DNA of 64,000 nucleotides. Origin: Taenia hydatigena. Its lineage: Eukaryota; Platyhelminthes; Cestoda; Cyclophyllidea; Taeniidae. Numbering within the stretch: the stretch's first letter is position 1; each line of letters opens with the position of its first letter. Shown here in pieces: positions 25,683 to 37,800 of this stretch. Below the pieces are notes generated by a model that was not told the origin of the DNA, did not search any database, and worked only from the letters and a program-made list of their open reading frames with translations. A program made the position numbers and the translations under genes. The stretch covers positions 1,415,456-1,479,455 of the forward strand of contig JADWOT020000010.1 of NCBI GenBank assembly GCA_036345935.2. Reading direction: 5' to 3'.

Positions 25683-26449
25683 ATCTCGCAAAACTGACAA
25701 AATTTGCATTCGTTGCCTATAATTTTCACCAGTGGAAAGTGGAAAGTATCAAATGACGTTACATTAGATTGCGATTAGCTCCTCTCGTATAAACTTCACA
25801 ATAGCTCAGTTTTATGCTCATAGACTAGAATACCAATGGTAAAGTAGTGAGCACTGTTAACAACCAAATTCTTGTGTTCCAGACTGCAGGCACATATTGT
25901 CAAAGAATTGCAAGTGAGTTTTCCTTCGACCGTAAAAGGTCGATTTCATTCAGGAGCAGAATATTTTGCTGACCGTCAGGTGTGTCCAGAGGTTGACTTT
26001 GGAACGCTGGCCTGAAAGCAGAGCCAACAATGAGATTGCTGTGTTTGGCACAGATCCATAGAGACAGAGTTTAGCGCATGCCCACATTGCTGACGTCTCT
26101 GTGCCTGTAAGTTAAGGATCTCTCTGCTGGAATGCCAGCACTTCTTCCATTCGAAGCATATTCACTTCTTTCCCACAACTAAATCTTGTCATAGACGGAA
26201 AAATTCAGGTTGAAGATCCTTAAAAGTCGGGTCTGTTTCCTGCTGTCACCAATGTAGCAGCCTGAGGCCTCCTCTAAGACTAAAGAAAGCAAATTGCTTT
26301 AAAAAAAATATGCATAATCAATAAGTAGATTGGAATCGGATGTCGTTGGCAGGCTTAAAGGCCAGCTCACACAGCACAGACAACGTGGTCCATCAAGTGA
26401 TTGCAGTGGAACCTAGCAATAGCCAATAGCAATCCGAATCAGCTCATCT

Positions 26450-26730
26450 GTGTATTTGCTTATTTCCTTCTACACCTGCATTCCTGTGTTACTCCACTTC
26501 CTAATGCGAATTTTGTCTTTATTCCTGAGTGTCGTCTTTAGTCCTGCAAACGCATTCTTTGTTAATTGATCCGATTTTTTGTTGTTATACATTTGCGGCT
26601 TAAGATGTGTACGCTTTCATTTTAAGAGTCTCGGGATTATAAAATATGTCCCTTTTTTCTAGCCTCATGATCCCACTAATTGAGGGGTATGGCATACTTA
26701 CCAAAAGCCAAAGTCTCCTCTCATTTCAAA
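26450..26730 (+). repeat. Dispersed repeat E, copy 2
   Basis: This aligns with 23400-23830 through the shared stretches AGTCTCGGGA, ATGATCCCA and GGCATACTTAC. It lies just inside the border of palindrome B and immediately before the 26.9-28.2 kb zinc-finger unit. Confidence 0.6.
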
Positions 26731-27339
26731 TGGAATTTTAATTTGCTTAATAATTCAACTCATTGCCAGGTCATCAAAGGCATTTGTGCAGCTTATGTAA
26801 GGACCTTAGAGGCCGTTTGTTGCATCTTGCTGATCAAGACCGACCGCAACCAAATATGCCTCGTAGTGTTTAACTGTTTGTGATTTCCTTTTTCTAAAAA
26901 TATACTATTTCTCCCACACGTCACTTTGGCTACTCACATCTGTAGCGACCGAACGGCAATGGTGAATATGATTCAAATTTATTCGTTCCACAAACTGGAT
27001 TTCATATGGTTTCAAAACCACGGAATTTCTCGCTACTTCTACCTGATATCCACCACTGTGATATGACAGCACTGAATTCGATTAAGAAATGTTTTGATTC
27101 TAAAATTTGTCACAAAGGACTTCAAAAGATTCGACTCATTGAATATCGAGTTACCGCCCCGCTTGTCACATCGAATAAAGCTCACAGTTCTAGTCTACAA
27201 ATGACGCCAGTTTTCGCCTCATTTTATAAACAGCGGCATCAAGACGAATTTAACCTATACAATTTGCTGCTAGAATTTTATCGGCTTGCAATGAAAGCTA
27301 AAGCATTCTTTTTCCCATCTGCATTGTGGCGATGATAGC

Positions 27340-28210
27340 ACTTGGGATCAAATGAAACCAACAGGAGGCAAAGGCGCACCCGCCAAATGATGTTGCATTC
27401 AATTGAAAATCCACGTGGTCAAAATCATTCTTTAGTAGAGTACCCTTGCGTCTCTTTAAGCACATGTAAGTGAGGAGACACTAGTCTCCCAGGGCGCTTA
27501 AATTTCTCAAATTACTTCGGATTCGATTCCAGGGTCTAGTTTTCGTCTACATTAAAATGGGAACGTGACAAGTGCATGTGATTGGTCTTACTAGGAGGGC
27601 AAGGAGCACGGAATACAACCAAACCTCACCTGCGTGTCTATGTGCGGCGCTCTATTTCCAAAGGCATGTTGAACCCCTTCAGGACACTGCATGCGCAAGT
27701 ATAACCTGTGGTCACCGTGACGCAGGAGGTGTTCCTTCATCCGGTTCAAGCTGTTGTGCTCTTCATTACACACAATGCATTTTATCCAATGTCGGCCTCT
27801 TTTTACACTCTATAGCAAAAATAAGCGAAAAAAATAAACTAGTCACACAAAATCTTTCTTTGGCGCGGATATTGGTCTACTAACTAGCGAATTTTTTCAT
27901 GATGCACTACTTCCTCTATGTGAGACATAATTTGTGGGCATTAAATTTGCTCAGCTTCAAATCAAATGGGTGGAAAGAAAAAGCCCATTAGGCGTCCTAA
28001 CTGCATACCTCAACCAGCTATGAAGAGTTCCTGATGGCGTCCCCGTCGAAAATATACTATAGTCAGGGGTCGTTATTCATGCGCATCTCCTAATACAAAT
28101 ACTGGGAAACAAGGGTAAAGTAGTCGCATGAGGCTACATATTTCTGCCCCAGCGCATTTTCAAAGCCTTTGAAATTGCTGAAATGGCTTCATGCAAAACC
28201 ACTAAGTGCC
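27340..28210 (-). pseudogene. Zinc-finger unit copy at 27-28 kb, broken
   Basis: Reading the minus strand from 28210, the frame has VVLHEAISAISKALKMRW. A segment with SCDYFTLVSQYLY follows, aligning with the SGDFFTYATTYLP part of the palindrome A copy, and then several stops. Finger a at about 27785-27700 keeps all four ligands: Cys-x2-Cys (IKCIVC), NSLNRMKEH and LLRH. It continues into PEGVQHAF and a donor-like CAG/GTGAGG. Finger b survives only as a trace at about 27340-27420. Too many stops to encode the whole protein, but the best-kept finger a of the family here besides the one at 30.1 kb. Confidence 0.6.
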
Positions 28211-29450
28211 CTTATTTTAATGCATTTATAATTTCAAACTCATTTACTCTCAAGCCTCTTCGTGGCTTTGCATTGGCTTAATTCGTTCGGATTTTATTGA
28301 CCAAAAACAATTTACAACCTTCGAAACGCTGATCTTGTAGGTTAACTAACTATCGGTGGGTGCAGTTTTGCTTCAGCTAAAATGACTTAGTGCATTTTGC
28401 ATTTTAATAGTATCTTGCTGGCTTAATACAAAAGCTCACACAGTTAAGGGCTGGCATACAAAATAAAACGTATAAAGTTCTCACAGGCTTAATACGTGCG
28501 AAGCTAAGCCGCTCAAAAGCGACAGATCTAAAGGGTTATAGTATGCTGTTGATAAACTATTTGTATTGACTTTCGTAGTATTATTTTTAGTTTAGTGATA
28601 TACCGAACCACTCGGAACATTCTGTGCAGTTTTAATTATTGCTAGTGATTGGACGGAACTAATGAGACTGCCTCTAGTGCCTTAAGCAGCAAACAGCAGA
28701 TTTTAAGGTAAGGAATAGTCAAGAAGAGTGTTGTTACGCATACCGCGTTCTTTTTCTTATTGTCGCTTTAGCGCATTGGGCAACTGAATCTCTGATTTAG
28801 AGATTAAGCCAAGTAGTCAGTGAAAGTGACGGCTTTAATTGTCCCTAAATAAATCGCAGTCCAATAGGTTTGTGCATTAGTGCACATTCTTCACCGTGCG
28901 CCTCGGCTCTAATTCATCTGAGCTGGTTGATCTAAAGGTCCCTCACCTAACATACAAAGGTTCTTCCACTTTTCGACTTTCCTTACCAAAGCTGCAACAT
29001 AAATATCTAGAACTCTGCATTTTGCTTTGGAAGGTATTTTAAATTGCAACAATGTGCCCTCTCTGCAGACGAAAAAATGGCATCATATTGGATAAAACCC
29101 TGCTCAAAACTTAAGAATGCAGCCATTAACATTTACATTCATGTTTTAAATGCAATCCTTATTTCGGCACAAACTGTCGTATTACATGCTACTGGTCAAT
29201 GCGCGTCTTAAGGAGTACGCTCAGTGACGGCACGACATATTTCCGACTAGAAGCTTGAATTGCGGGCAAAACTCAGGAGTAGGTCTTAAATCCGGACAAA
29301 TTTTCCCATTATTTCAAGCAATGGCTGTGTATATGCATTCTATCGCAGGTATACTCGAATCGCAATGGGGTTGCTATTTACCTGTTTTAAGAAATGGACT
29401 TCACTTAGTCCTAAACTCATTAGGATTTTCTGGTTATATTTGTCTGATAG
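28211..29450. other. Intergenic, no gene seen
   Basis: No open frame over 70 codons carries a motif. At 29455 the sequence joins a segment shared with palindrome A (ACCTAAGGTGGAGTAGCAAA). Confidence 0.5.
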
Positions 29451-29657
29451 CTTTCACCTAAGGTGGAGTAGCAAAGCACCTAACAAAAATGGGTTGAACG
29501 GACAAGTTTGGGAAAGTCTTCAAATAGAATAAGCACAAGCTTATTGTGTAGACATCGTTACATTGAGGAAGCGCGAAATTATAGGTAAAAAATTAGTCGC
29601 TACAAAGAGCTTTATACATATATACATGCTAGTATTAAACACATTTTTCTCCTAAAT

Positions 29658-30738
29658 CTAGACAGTAGGACTTGGAGCATCCTCTTCCTCATCTGCATTA
29701 GGATTGAGTGCAGCGCGCATGAGGCGAACACGCAACCGGCCATTGACTTCGCGTTCATTTATATGCTCCTGTTCTGTGTGTGATAACATCACATTCAAGC
29801 GGTCAAAAGTAGATCCGCAAACACTACAGCGGCTCTAGGCTATCAGGAGTTCTTAGCCTTCTCATGACTTCCTGAATTGATGCCGGTAGCTCAAATGCAT
29901 TCTTTATAAGAAGGAACGTATGAAGAATTATTCATTGGCAATAATGGTAGAGCAAGGAGCATTGACTGCAATCGAACCTTACCACCATGTGTCTTTCTGT
30001 GATGCACTATACTTTTGTAAAAGTGCCGCAACCCTCGAAGCAGAACGTGCAATTACTGTGACGCAGGAGGTGTTGGTGCATCCTATCTAAGCTGTTACAC
30101 TCTTTGCCACAGTCAGTACATTCGTATCTACTAGCAGCTTTCTTTTCGCCCTTCACAATAAAATAAAACAAGAAACTAGCTAAATCCTCAGAAAAAGAAG
30201 TTATCATAGACGAGTAGGATGGTGCACTAACCCACATTTCCTTATAATGGGCACCAAATTGGCATAGCTTTACACCATTCGGCAAGATCTTGATTTTCGT
30301 TTCGCAATATCACAGCATCAAGCTGACGTATAATTTACGGAATGACGAGCACTTGCAGCACCATTTGAAGAATCCATCTTGTCACCAGTGTAAGTACAAG
30401 TGTGCAGATCTTTGTCTGTGTTCGTAAATTTGGTTGAAAGAGAATCTGCATCTCATCTTCATCCTATCGCTCTAAGTGCATCGCCAATGGTTTGGCTGAA
30501 ACAATGTGCAGCCGAAGGCTATTTCAGAAGCTAAAGCTGCTTTAAAATAAAAATCAGCCAGTACACTATGATGAAACTTAAAGACCTGCTTCTGCACTGC
30601 GTATTCGTGCAGGGGGACTAAAAAGTCCATGACATAACGGAGAGAGAAGTCTATTCCACGTGGCTTATGCACAAACCATTGATGGCTGGTCCTTGAAAGC
30701 TCGAGATGATATGATGTACTCAAAGCCAATGCATTCAA
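29658..30738 (-). pseudogene. Zinc-finger unit copy at 30 kb, longest but with stops
   Basis: Read from 30738, the frame begins with a helical region containing LRYVMDFLVPLHEYA and FHHSVLADFYFKAALASEIA. TAG follows at 30472-30474, then further stops. After about 62 codons the same frame enters the conserved part: a hydrophobic stretch, VKGEKKA, then a canonical finger (Tyr-Glu-Cys-x2-Cys-x12-His-x3-His, NSLDRMHQHLLRH) and NCTFCFEGCGTFTKV before a TAG. A donor-like GTG/GTAAGG lies downstream. Finger b follows at 29834-29658 in an intact frame ending EEEDAPSPTV, all on one strand in the proper order. This copy shows the ancestral layout: helical domain, finger a, short intron, finger b, acidic end. 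No family is recognised. Three or four stops argue that it is dead. Confidence 0.6.
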
Positions 30739-30739
30739 G

Positions 30740-33240
30740 GAACGCGAATTTCATATGCCATTGTACCTAGTTTAGTAATGCCTCAACCTATAAATACGCA
30801 CATCCCATTGAATATTAATCGCTGTTCTTATTAGAAGGCTTTAATTTAGAGTTAAGTATAATTTTGACAATTCAAAAAAAGTCTAGAAAAGCGGTTTAAA
30901 GAGTGGAAGACTGCGCAGCTCTTGGCAAAGCAAACCAACTAATGCTTGAAATGGTCTAAACTCTGTCCGAGGTTCTGCTGTATGTCAAATTATCGCAAAG
31001 TAGGCCTTAGTTCCATGCAGAAACAATCTACTATATGGCTTTTGCATCGGAATTGTTGCTAACTATGTTTAGTATCCCGTTATTGCATCATTGGCTTATA
31101 TAATGAGTCAGGCTACTCTTTAGGCCTTCAATATTAAGGCGTTTGATCTCAAAAATGCACATGAGCCTTGTTTAGGAGTCTTGCGCCATGTCCTTGATTT
31201 GATTGCTTTAATGTTTTTGTGTAATTCGACCTTCAATGCTAATTTTGGACGCATTTGGCTCCATAAACTATCAGCCACAGCGGCAAAGACTTCGCTTTTA
31301 CGTCTTCTAGCGTTTAAATGGTCTGAAAACCTGCGCTCAATAGGCTGTTACTAGTTTTATGTCCCTCCGAAATGACAGTAATCTCTACCAGGGTGCAGAT
31401 TATTGCGTAATTAGACCCCTACAATGAAATAGATTTCTATTAAATAGCGTACTTTACGCTATTTGCCCTTCGCAATGATTTTTATGCGGGTCTATAAGCT
31501 CATTATTGCACCATTTTGTCTTCAATGAGTTCCCTGTGGTTTGAGTCACACTGGCAATACAATTTCCTTCTCTTAGCCAGATATGTATATCTCGCCCATG
31601 TAGTGTGTCTCATTTGCAAATCTGGTGTGTTTCTCTCTATGCGCTCTGCAGTTGTATTCAAAACACTTTCTTGATTAGCCATTTAAAGAGAAAAACGTGC
31701 AGATGCACGCAACTCGGAAAATGTGCCTAGTATGTAACCAACTTGTTTCGATTTTGCAAACGATGTTAAAAAGTGGGCAATTATTGTTAGCAACAAAACT
31801 TCGTTTAGCCAAGTAGATTTATCTTGCAAATTAAAATAATTACGTTACTGCTTAAATGCTACCCAATTCGTAGGGAGTTTTTACCCACAAGCAGCGGCAA
31901 AGAGTTGTCAGGGCACAACAATTACTAAACCATACCCAGTGGATCTGGTGGGATTATTTTCGCCATTGTCCATGCTTCTGCTACCTTCATTTTCCGCTGT
32001 AAATCTGTGTACACCGTAGGCGCTCAAGAGACTAAATAGTTTTGTAAAACTAACTTTAATAATGTGTCCAAAGTGCAGTAAAATGCACCGCCTTCGTGTC
32101 ATAATGAAGTTTTGAATCAAGAAGAGAACGAATGGCTGTTGCCTGCGTCATTTGCATTTCAGTTATTTAATTTATCTTGTTTGGTGAGTAGAGATAGAGT
32201 TGCGCGGTGCTGATGTCAACTGGAGTTCATATGCTTGCATTTGCCTCCAAATAGCAGCTTGCAAACCCCATTCAAATGCACCTCACCAATTCTCCAAGGC
32301 ATTCACTAGAGACGAAGCATTTACGAAGCTTTGTGATTTAACAAAGATCATGAGGGAATCCATCCCCTTTTTTCTTTCTCACATCTTTCATAATAGTCGC
32401 GCCTAGTATTTGTTTAAAAGACTTGTTCGCTTCAGTGCCTAGAACCCTGACCTTAATTATGAGGCGAATCCTCGGACCTATTGGTGTAGATGATAAGACC
32501 ATGCAAAAATTGTGCATGCTGTATTTAAGCTAGAATTGAGCTGGAGGCAGTGTCAGTTAAATAGTAAATGATGCAATTCGCCACTGAGTCCATGTCACGA
32601 ACTCTGCCACACCCCTTCGATCCCTCGTAGCGAGAGCTGAGTAGAAATGGTTGAGGGCACACCGCTGTTCTTCACTACTGGACAACGAGACCTAAGCAAC
32701 CTTTAAAGTGCCACTTAAGTAGACTAAGTTATAGGTTTGAATTCGTATCCTGCAGCAAACAACCGGATGCTTTTTAAGTCACTTCGAATCATGATGAGTC
32801 TGTACGGCAGCAGTAGCTTAATTCATTCTGTTTTATAATGAAATGCTGCCTTGCTAGTTGGAGCAGGAGGTGATTCTTAGGGTCGGTATTAGTTGTCGTC
32901 AACGTTGGTTCAACGGACCCCAAATTCAAGTTGTGATTTCATCCAACCTCTTCACGATGGTTGCGAATGCGCATTAGGGATTGATCAACACAAATGCAAA
33001 TTCTGTTCTCGCAGTCCTCCGTTCCATGCGTTATTTTATCGTGACGGCTGCAAACAGTAGATGATTTAAGTCAAACCATTGAACTGCCTGCAGATGTTTA
33101 TGTAAGACCCTTATTCAAGTTGCGATAACGTAAGCCTCTCCAACTATCCCGAAACCCCTCCACTATCCCTCAGGTTAACTAGCCTCCAACGTTTGGCTTC
33201 AAATTGGACAAAGTCTCGACCCAACCCACTTTCATTGCCC
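30740..33240. other. Intergenic, no gene seen
   Basis: Two frames of about 70 codons (31908-32120 minus, 32200-32406 plus) have no supporting motif. No repeat shared with the rest of the window was noticed. Confidence 0.5.
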
Positions 33241-33246
33241 TTTATT
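33241..33246 (-). terminator. Poly(A) signal AATAAA (33.3 kb gene)
   Basis: TTTATT on the plus strand reads AATAAA on the minus strand. It lies 18 bases beyond the stop codon of the frame at 33265-33690. Confidence 0.4.
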
Positions 33247-33264
33247 CAATACCTTGCCAAGTGC

Positions 33265-33690
33265 CTAGACGATGAAGACAATAAACGACTTCAGCAATTC
33301 TGCACCTGCCTTGGTTAAGTCCACATTACGATGAATCCCTTCTCTGTTTAAACATGCTGGTACTTCTACGTTTTTGATACATTTATTCTCGACAAGGCAA
33401 CTCCTCGTGGATAGTCTCCTGTAATGAGATGGGGTAGAAATGATGGAGTTTATCGGTGCTTGTGCATCAGCAGAATACTCTCTCCTCGCGAGCTGACGAA
33501 AGAAGTCCTCCTTGTTGTTGTAGTAAAGTGCTGCTTGAACAAAATTAAGTGAGCAGAATTTGGCGAATGCACTGAAAGCACACAACATGGGTAGCTGTCC
33601 AACCACTTTAGATCCCACTCGATGTTCTGAATACTGTCGCCGAAGTCTAAAGTGTGTTGGTCTAATCGCGAACAACTTGCTCCCCCCTAG
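33265..33690 (-). CDS. Unrecognised gene end with close poly(A) signal
   Basis: About 136 open codons end in TAG at 33265-33267, and AATAAA follows some 20 bases later. The frame enters through a TTG rather than ATG. AG acceptors in the preceding 20 bases (for example GGGAGCAAG before TTGTTCGCG) suggest it is a last exon. The peptide has amphipathic stretches (FSAFAKFCSLNFVQAALYY, then KEDFFRQLARREYSADAQ) and a Ser/Arg/Cys-rich middle; no domain is recognised. A frame of this length is only marginally rarer than chance here, so the nearby poly(A) signal carries much of the case. If initiation were internal, the first Met is about 29 codons in. Confidence 0.35.
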   Translation of the reverse strand, partial: LGGSKLFAIRPTHFRLRRQYSEHRVGSKVVGQLPMLCAFSAFAKFCSLNFVQAALYYNNKEDFFRQLARREYSADAQAPINSIISTPSHYRRLSTRSCLVENKCIKNVEVPACLNREGIHRNVDLTKAGAELLKSFIVFIV

Positions 33691-34694
33691 AATACCAATT
33701 GTTTAATCTTTGCTCACAGCGGCATTTGCATAGGACGCAAAAATCAAAAAAATTGTCAAAGTTTAACAACGCATTAAGAGTTAGTCAAACCCGCCCGAGA
33801 CATTAGGACTTTAAATATATAAAGTGACTAAAAAAGGTCTTGCTCAGGTGATAAAAAAGCACCAGACATTTATAAACACCAATTTTATCCAGCCAATCGG
33901 AATGTCTGCTGGCCGACAGATGCGTAAGTAGTGTCTAGAATTGCTTGGTAGGGCATGTAGAGGCCCTTGAAACAGCATATACAATTGGGGTGGCACGTGT
34001 TTCCCACTAGTCGCAACGTATTAGATAAAATCATTGATGGACAACACAGACCTTTGTCATTGCATCCTTTCACGAAGTGAGGTGATTTGAAATAGGTTAA
34101 AGTAGTATGCCAGAGTACGCCTTAGCATAGAACTGAGTAAACGATTACAAATAAAGAAGCATTATGTAGTCTAGAAGGACTAGAATGCCATACCTGTAAG
34201 TAGACAAGCATATTATTGAGGCTAATGCCAAAAAAGTGTTGATTTGGGGGCTCGAACACCTTAAAATGGGCTTAGTACGAGGTGGTTGAGTCATAGTGAG
34301 TCATAGTACGAGTTACGTAGTTAAATATAGACTACCAATAATCACATTTTTGCATAAACTTTCTGATGATAACGATACAAATTGCTATAATTCTGCCAGT
34401 ATGGGCGGCACGTGTTGCATAACTTATTTTCATCTATTCAGTAACTGCATATGAACTGGCACGAAAGAGAGGACAGAAAGATAACACAACTGATAGCATG
34501 GCATTGAATCCGAGAATAATTTCTTCTGTGAGTATTTTGTGGATCCGTAGTAGGCTCCACATTTATTGCATTTGGGGCACGCGAGCCCGAGATGCTGGCG
34601 ATAGGACATGTTAAAACGTTGTTATTGATCTGGAGAGAAGGCTAAAGTGTTCAGTAGCACGCATGGACAGTTTACAAAAGTCTTTTTTTTTGGA

Positions 34695-34800
34695 TAAATT
34701 CAAGTTGAGTTAGATAGACCAGTGCGAATCCGCCTCTCATCCGTTTTTGAAATGGGACTTAGTGGATGAACCTCGTATATTTTAGCATTCCCTAGCGGAT
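34695..34800 (+). repeat. Dispersed repeat D, copy 2
   Basis: Homologous to 13189-13290. Both contain AGTTGAGTTAGATA and GTGCGAATCCGCCT in the same order. It is preceded by a short T run. Confidence 0.65.
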
Positions 34801-37800
34801 GCAAAAGCTTCAAAAATGATTTGAGTGACATTTAGACAATTATTATGCGCTTTTATAATCCAGTCATGGAATATGAAAGCAACAGATGTTATATTATTTT
34901 CACAGTTAGCTGAGTTCTGCCTCTCTGAGCAGTGCTTCATCAAGTTGTTTAGCTGTGCCACTTTACGTGGGCGACTATTTCTGCACGTTAAGCATAGTTT
35001 GGCGGCTAGGTTCGACTCATCTACAGCAAAGCTTTATGTTTCTTTCCGCTTGTTCACAGTTGGGAACCTGCGGCACTGATGCTTGCTACTTCTCTGTTTG
35101 GTAAGATAATCATTTTTAGCATTCTACACAGCGGATTTTCATAATAATAAATAGACTGCTGCTCTTTGCTTGCCAGGGTTACATTTAAGAGGCCTAGGTT
35201 CTCATTTTTTGGTTGCGCAATTATGTGTGCATCATCAGATTTTTTATCAAAGAGCACTTATCTCTTTACCTGCCTATTTTTTTAAAATGTATTAGTGTCG
35301 GTCGGATCTTTTAGATCTGAATGGAACCACATTGTTTAGCGCAAACTTCGCCTCGAAAATTGTGACCTGATTGTTATGTAGCGATTGGAGCACTCTATGC
35401 TGACATGTCCACCGAGTAAAGGAAACAGAGCAGCTCCCTCATTATCAGCCAGTCCCAGGTGTTTGGCCATCGTGGAATAGCTCCATTTGGTCTCCTATCT
35501 TGCAGAGTCTAATATCCACGTAGACAGTGACGTGTGCTTCACCTCTTTTATCCCTTTATTTGTGTGCAGCATTCACTTTGCAACAAGTGCTTTGGAAACA
35601 AATTCAAGCAACAGAGAGACAAAATTAGATTATGCTAGCCTTCAGTGCAGGGTAGTGAGCTTGCTTTGGTCCCAGCAATGCTTCTCGATACCCTCCATTG
35701 TAGGCACAAGTCTTTTTATTCGTTTTGGTTTAAGTTTGCAGCAGACCTTTCTACTTCCACAGCATTTAATCATATTTGTGTGCCACACAGTCTCGTTCAC
35801 TAGAATGGTAAACAATCAAAAACATGGCTTGCAGTAGCCGATCAAATGCAGGTTGGAATTTTTTTGTTTTAACAAGTTGCTATATACGTTTTGTGAATAG
35901 CCTTGCCATGGTCACCAATTTTTCACATAAATAATACAAGTGTAGATAAGCGGAAATTCGAGGTAGAGAAAGGGCACGATGAAGCAGTAAGAGTACGGCT
36001 TATCAGTAACATTTGTACCATTTTCATTAAATGTCAACGCCAACGGCATAACAGCTGGCTGTGTTCTTTCACAAAGAATCATTGATGGAAATTAAGATGC
36101 TTTCATAAGAGAACAGTAGACTCAGTAGAACAAATGAGACACATAATTGCAAGACAGCGCGATCAGTTCATAGCCTGTGCAATGCATTATGAATAATGTA
36201 TGGAGTCTCAATGAATTCTCTCGAACAGAGAATTTGATTTTCCTTAACTCTGCCACCTTTGAATACGGTCTCCATTAATTGCCAGAAATGAACATTTCTC
36301 CCAGTAAACTTGGAGGCATCTATCAATATTGTCAAAAAGCTCGGGTTGTTGTGCCTGAGACGTGGTGATTTCGCAAGCGTTATTTTGGCCTTGAGTGGTT
36401 ACATGAAGAACTTGTTCTCCACGTTTGATTATAAAACGAGTTTCTTAAAAACCCAATGCAAATTTACCGATTTCGTGGAGCGATCTTGCAAAATGTGATT
36501 CGTGGTCACTTTGAGGCGAGATCTAAAAGCAGTTGAAATGGCTTAACTTTTATCATTCCCCTTGAATAAGAGTGTGTCAAAAACGCGACGTCTTCTTCGA
36601 ACTATCAATAGTGTCCAATGGGCTTTAGCCTCAAATGATTTTTGCCTACCTATGAGCTTATTTAAAGGAAACGCCAGAGTTGGAGTTGTTTAGTAAAGAT
36701 TAATAACCATCAGAGGCGTATGAATTTTAAAATAATAGTCTTTGGGAAGAAATGAATAGCATGCGCTACCTCTATTCGCACCGCCAGGAGGTCGGCGATA
36801 AACCATATGGATAATTTGGAGGACGAAAAGGCACCGACTTGAGAAAATGTGCTTTTCAAAGATGAGGATGTGACTAATTGATTTGATCAGCGCTAAGTTC
36901 CCAAACCATGCTTCCCTTCTTCACTTGCTTTTTCCGTCATTTACCGGCAATTATATCCCGCACCCTCGATTTCGCCTTAATTTTAAGCCCCTCGAGACAG
37001 CTAGGGAGTTTAAAACGACGAATGGAAAAATTTAAAGTGTGTCTGAAGCTGGCTTCGTCACGCAAATTCTATCGTCTGCTCCTTCCAGCCCATAGTCTGC
37101 GGATGTCCTCCTTGTAAGTCCTGTTTATCTCTCCCTAGTCTTACTCTTCATTGTGGCGTGCTTAAACAATTCATAGGCTTGTAATATAGATCTGACTTAC
37201 GGAGGCCTGACTGAATCTAACTGAACCACACTTTGCTTAGAATCGAATCTTGTTTTAGTTTATTCTAGCTAAGGTTGCTCCTAGTTTTCCAACTCCATCT
37301 CTCGATCTACCACTTTATTTTGTCCCACGTCGCCACATCTCCCTAGTTCCGTTATCCACTCCTCACCCATTTGTTCTCGAGAGCGATAGCCATTGCGTTG
37401 CTCAAATTGTTTGACTTACAGACTGGCTGAACTCCTCTCTGCCTACCTCATTGCCTACTTCTTGTAATTTCCTTGTACGGAATCCCTATCTTTGGTGCTT
37501 TATGATTTCGGATCCAAATCCAGCCATCCCTCCTCAGTTGATCTGTGCACTATTCACTATGCGTCAGCGTCTGTCTGTCTGCGCGAGGTTGTGTTAACAT
37601 GCGCTTGTGTCACTTATCGTTATTTTTTCGAGGCCATTTTGAGGGTAGCATCAATCGGTGTCGCACGGGCAGACAGAAACGTGTGTGTGGTCAGGTGTAT
37701 GCAAACTCAAAGGCATTTACACCTCATCTTCCTCACGCTTGTCCTTTGCGCATAGGAATTTACCAGTTCTACTCTGGACAGAGCACGATCTAATTTGATT

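Larger units (their letters stand above)
21734..26413 (+). repeat. Palindrome B, left arm
   Basis: This is the reverse complement of 56514-61714. Paired coordinates add to 83448 at the gap end, 82924 in the middle and 82927 at the far end, with two large indels and many small ones. Substitutions occur every 20-30 bases, so it is clearly older than palindrome A. The inner border is near CAGTGGAA at 26404-26411. It carries a decayed copy of the zinc-finger unit at 22.6-23.4 kb. Confidence 0.93.

Noticed and set aside
27006..27335. 109-codon plus-strand frame
   Set aside because: It lies in repeat sequence whose other copies (22.7-23.0 kb, 50.9-51.2 kb) do not keep the frame.
35005..35025. GGTTCGACTCA resembling a tRNA B box
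   Set aside because: No A box at the right distance and no cloverleaf stems around it.
35487..35837. 116-codon plus frame with hydrophobic start
   Set aside because: No clean signal peptide, no domain and no gene-end signal.
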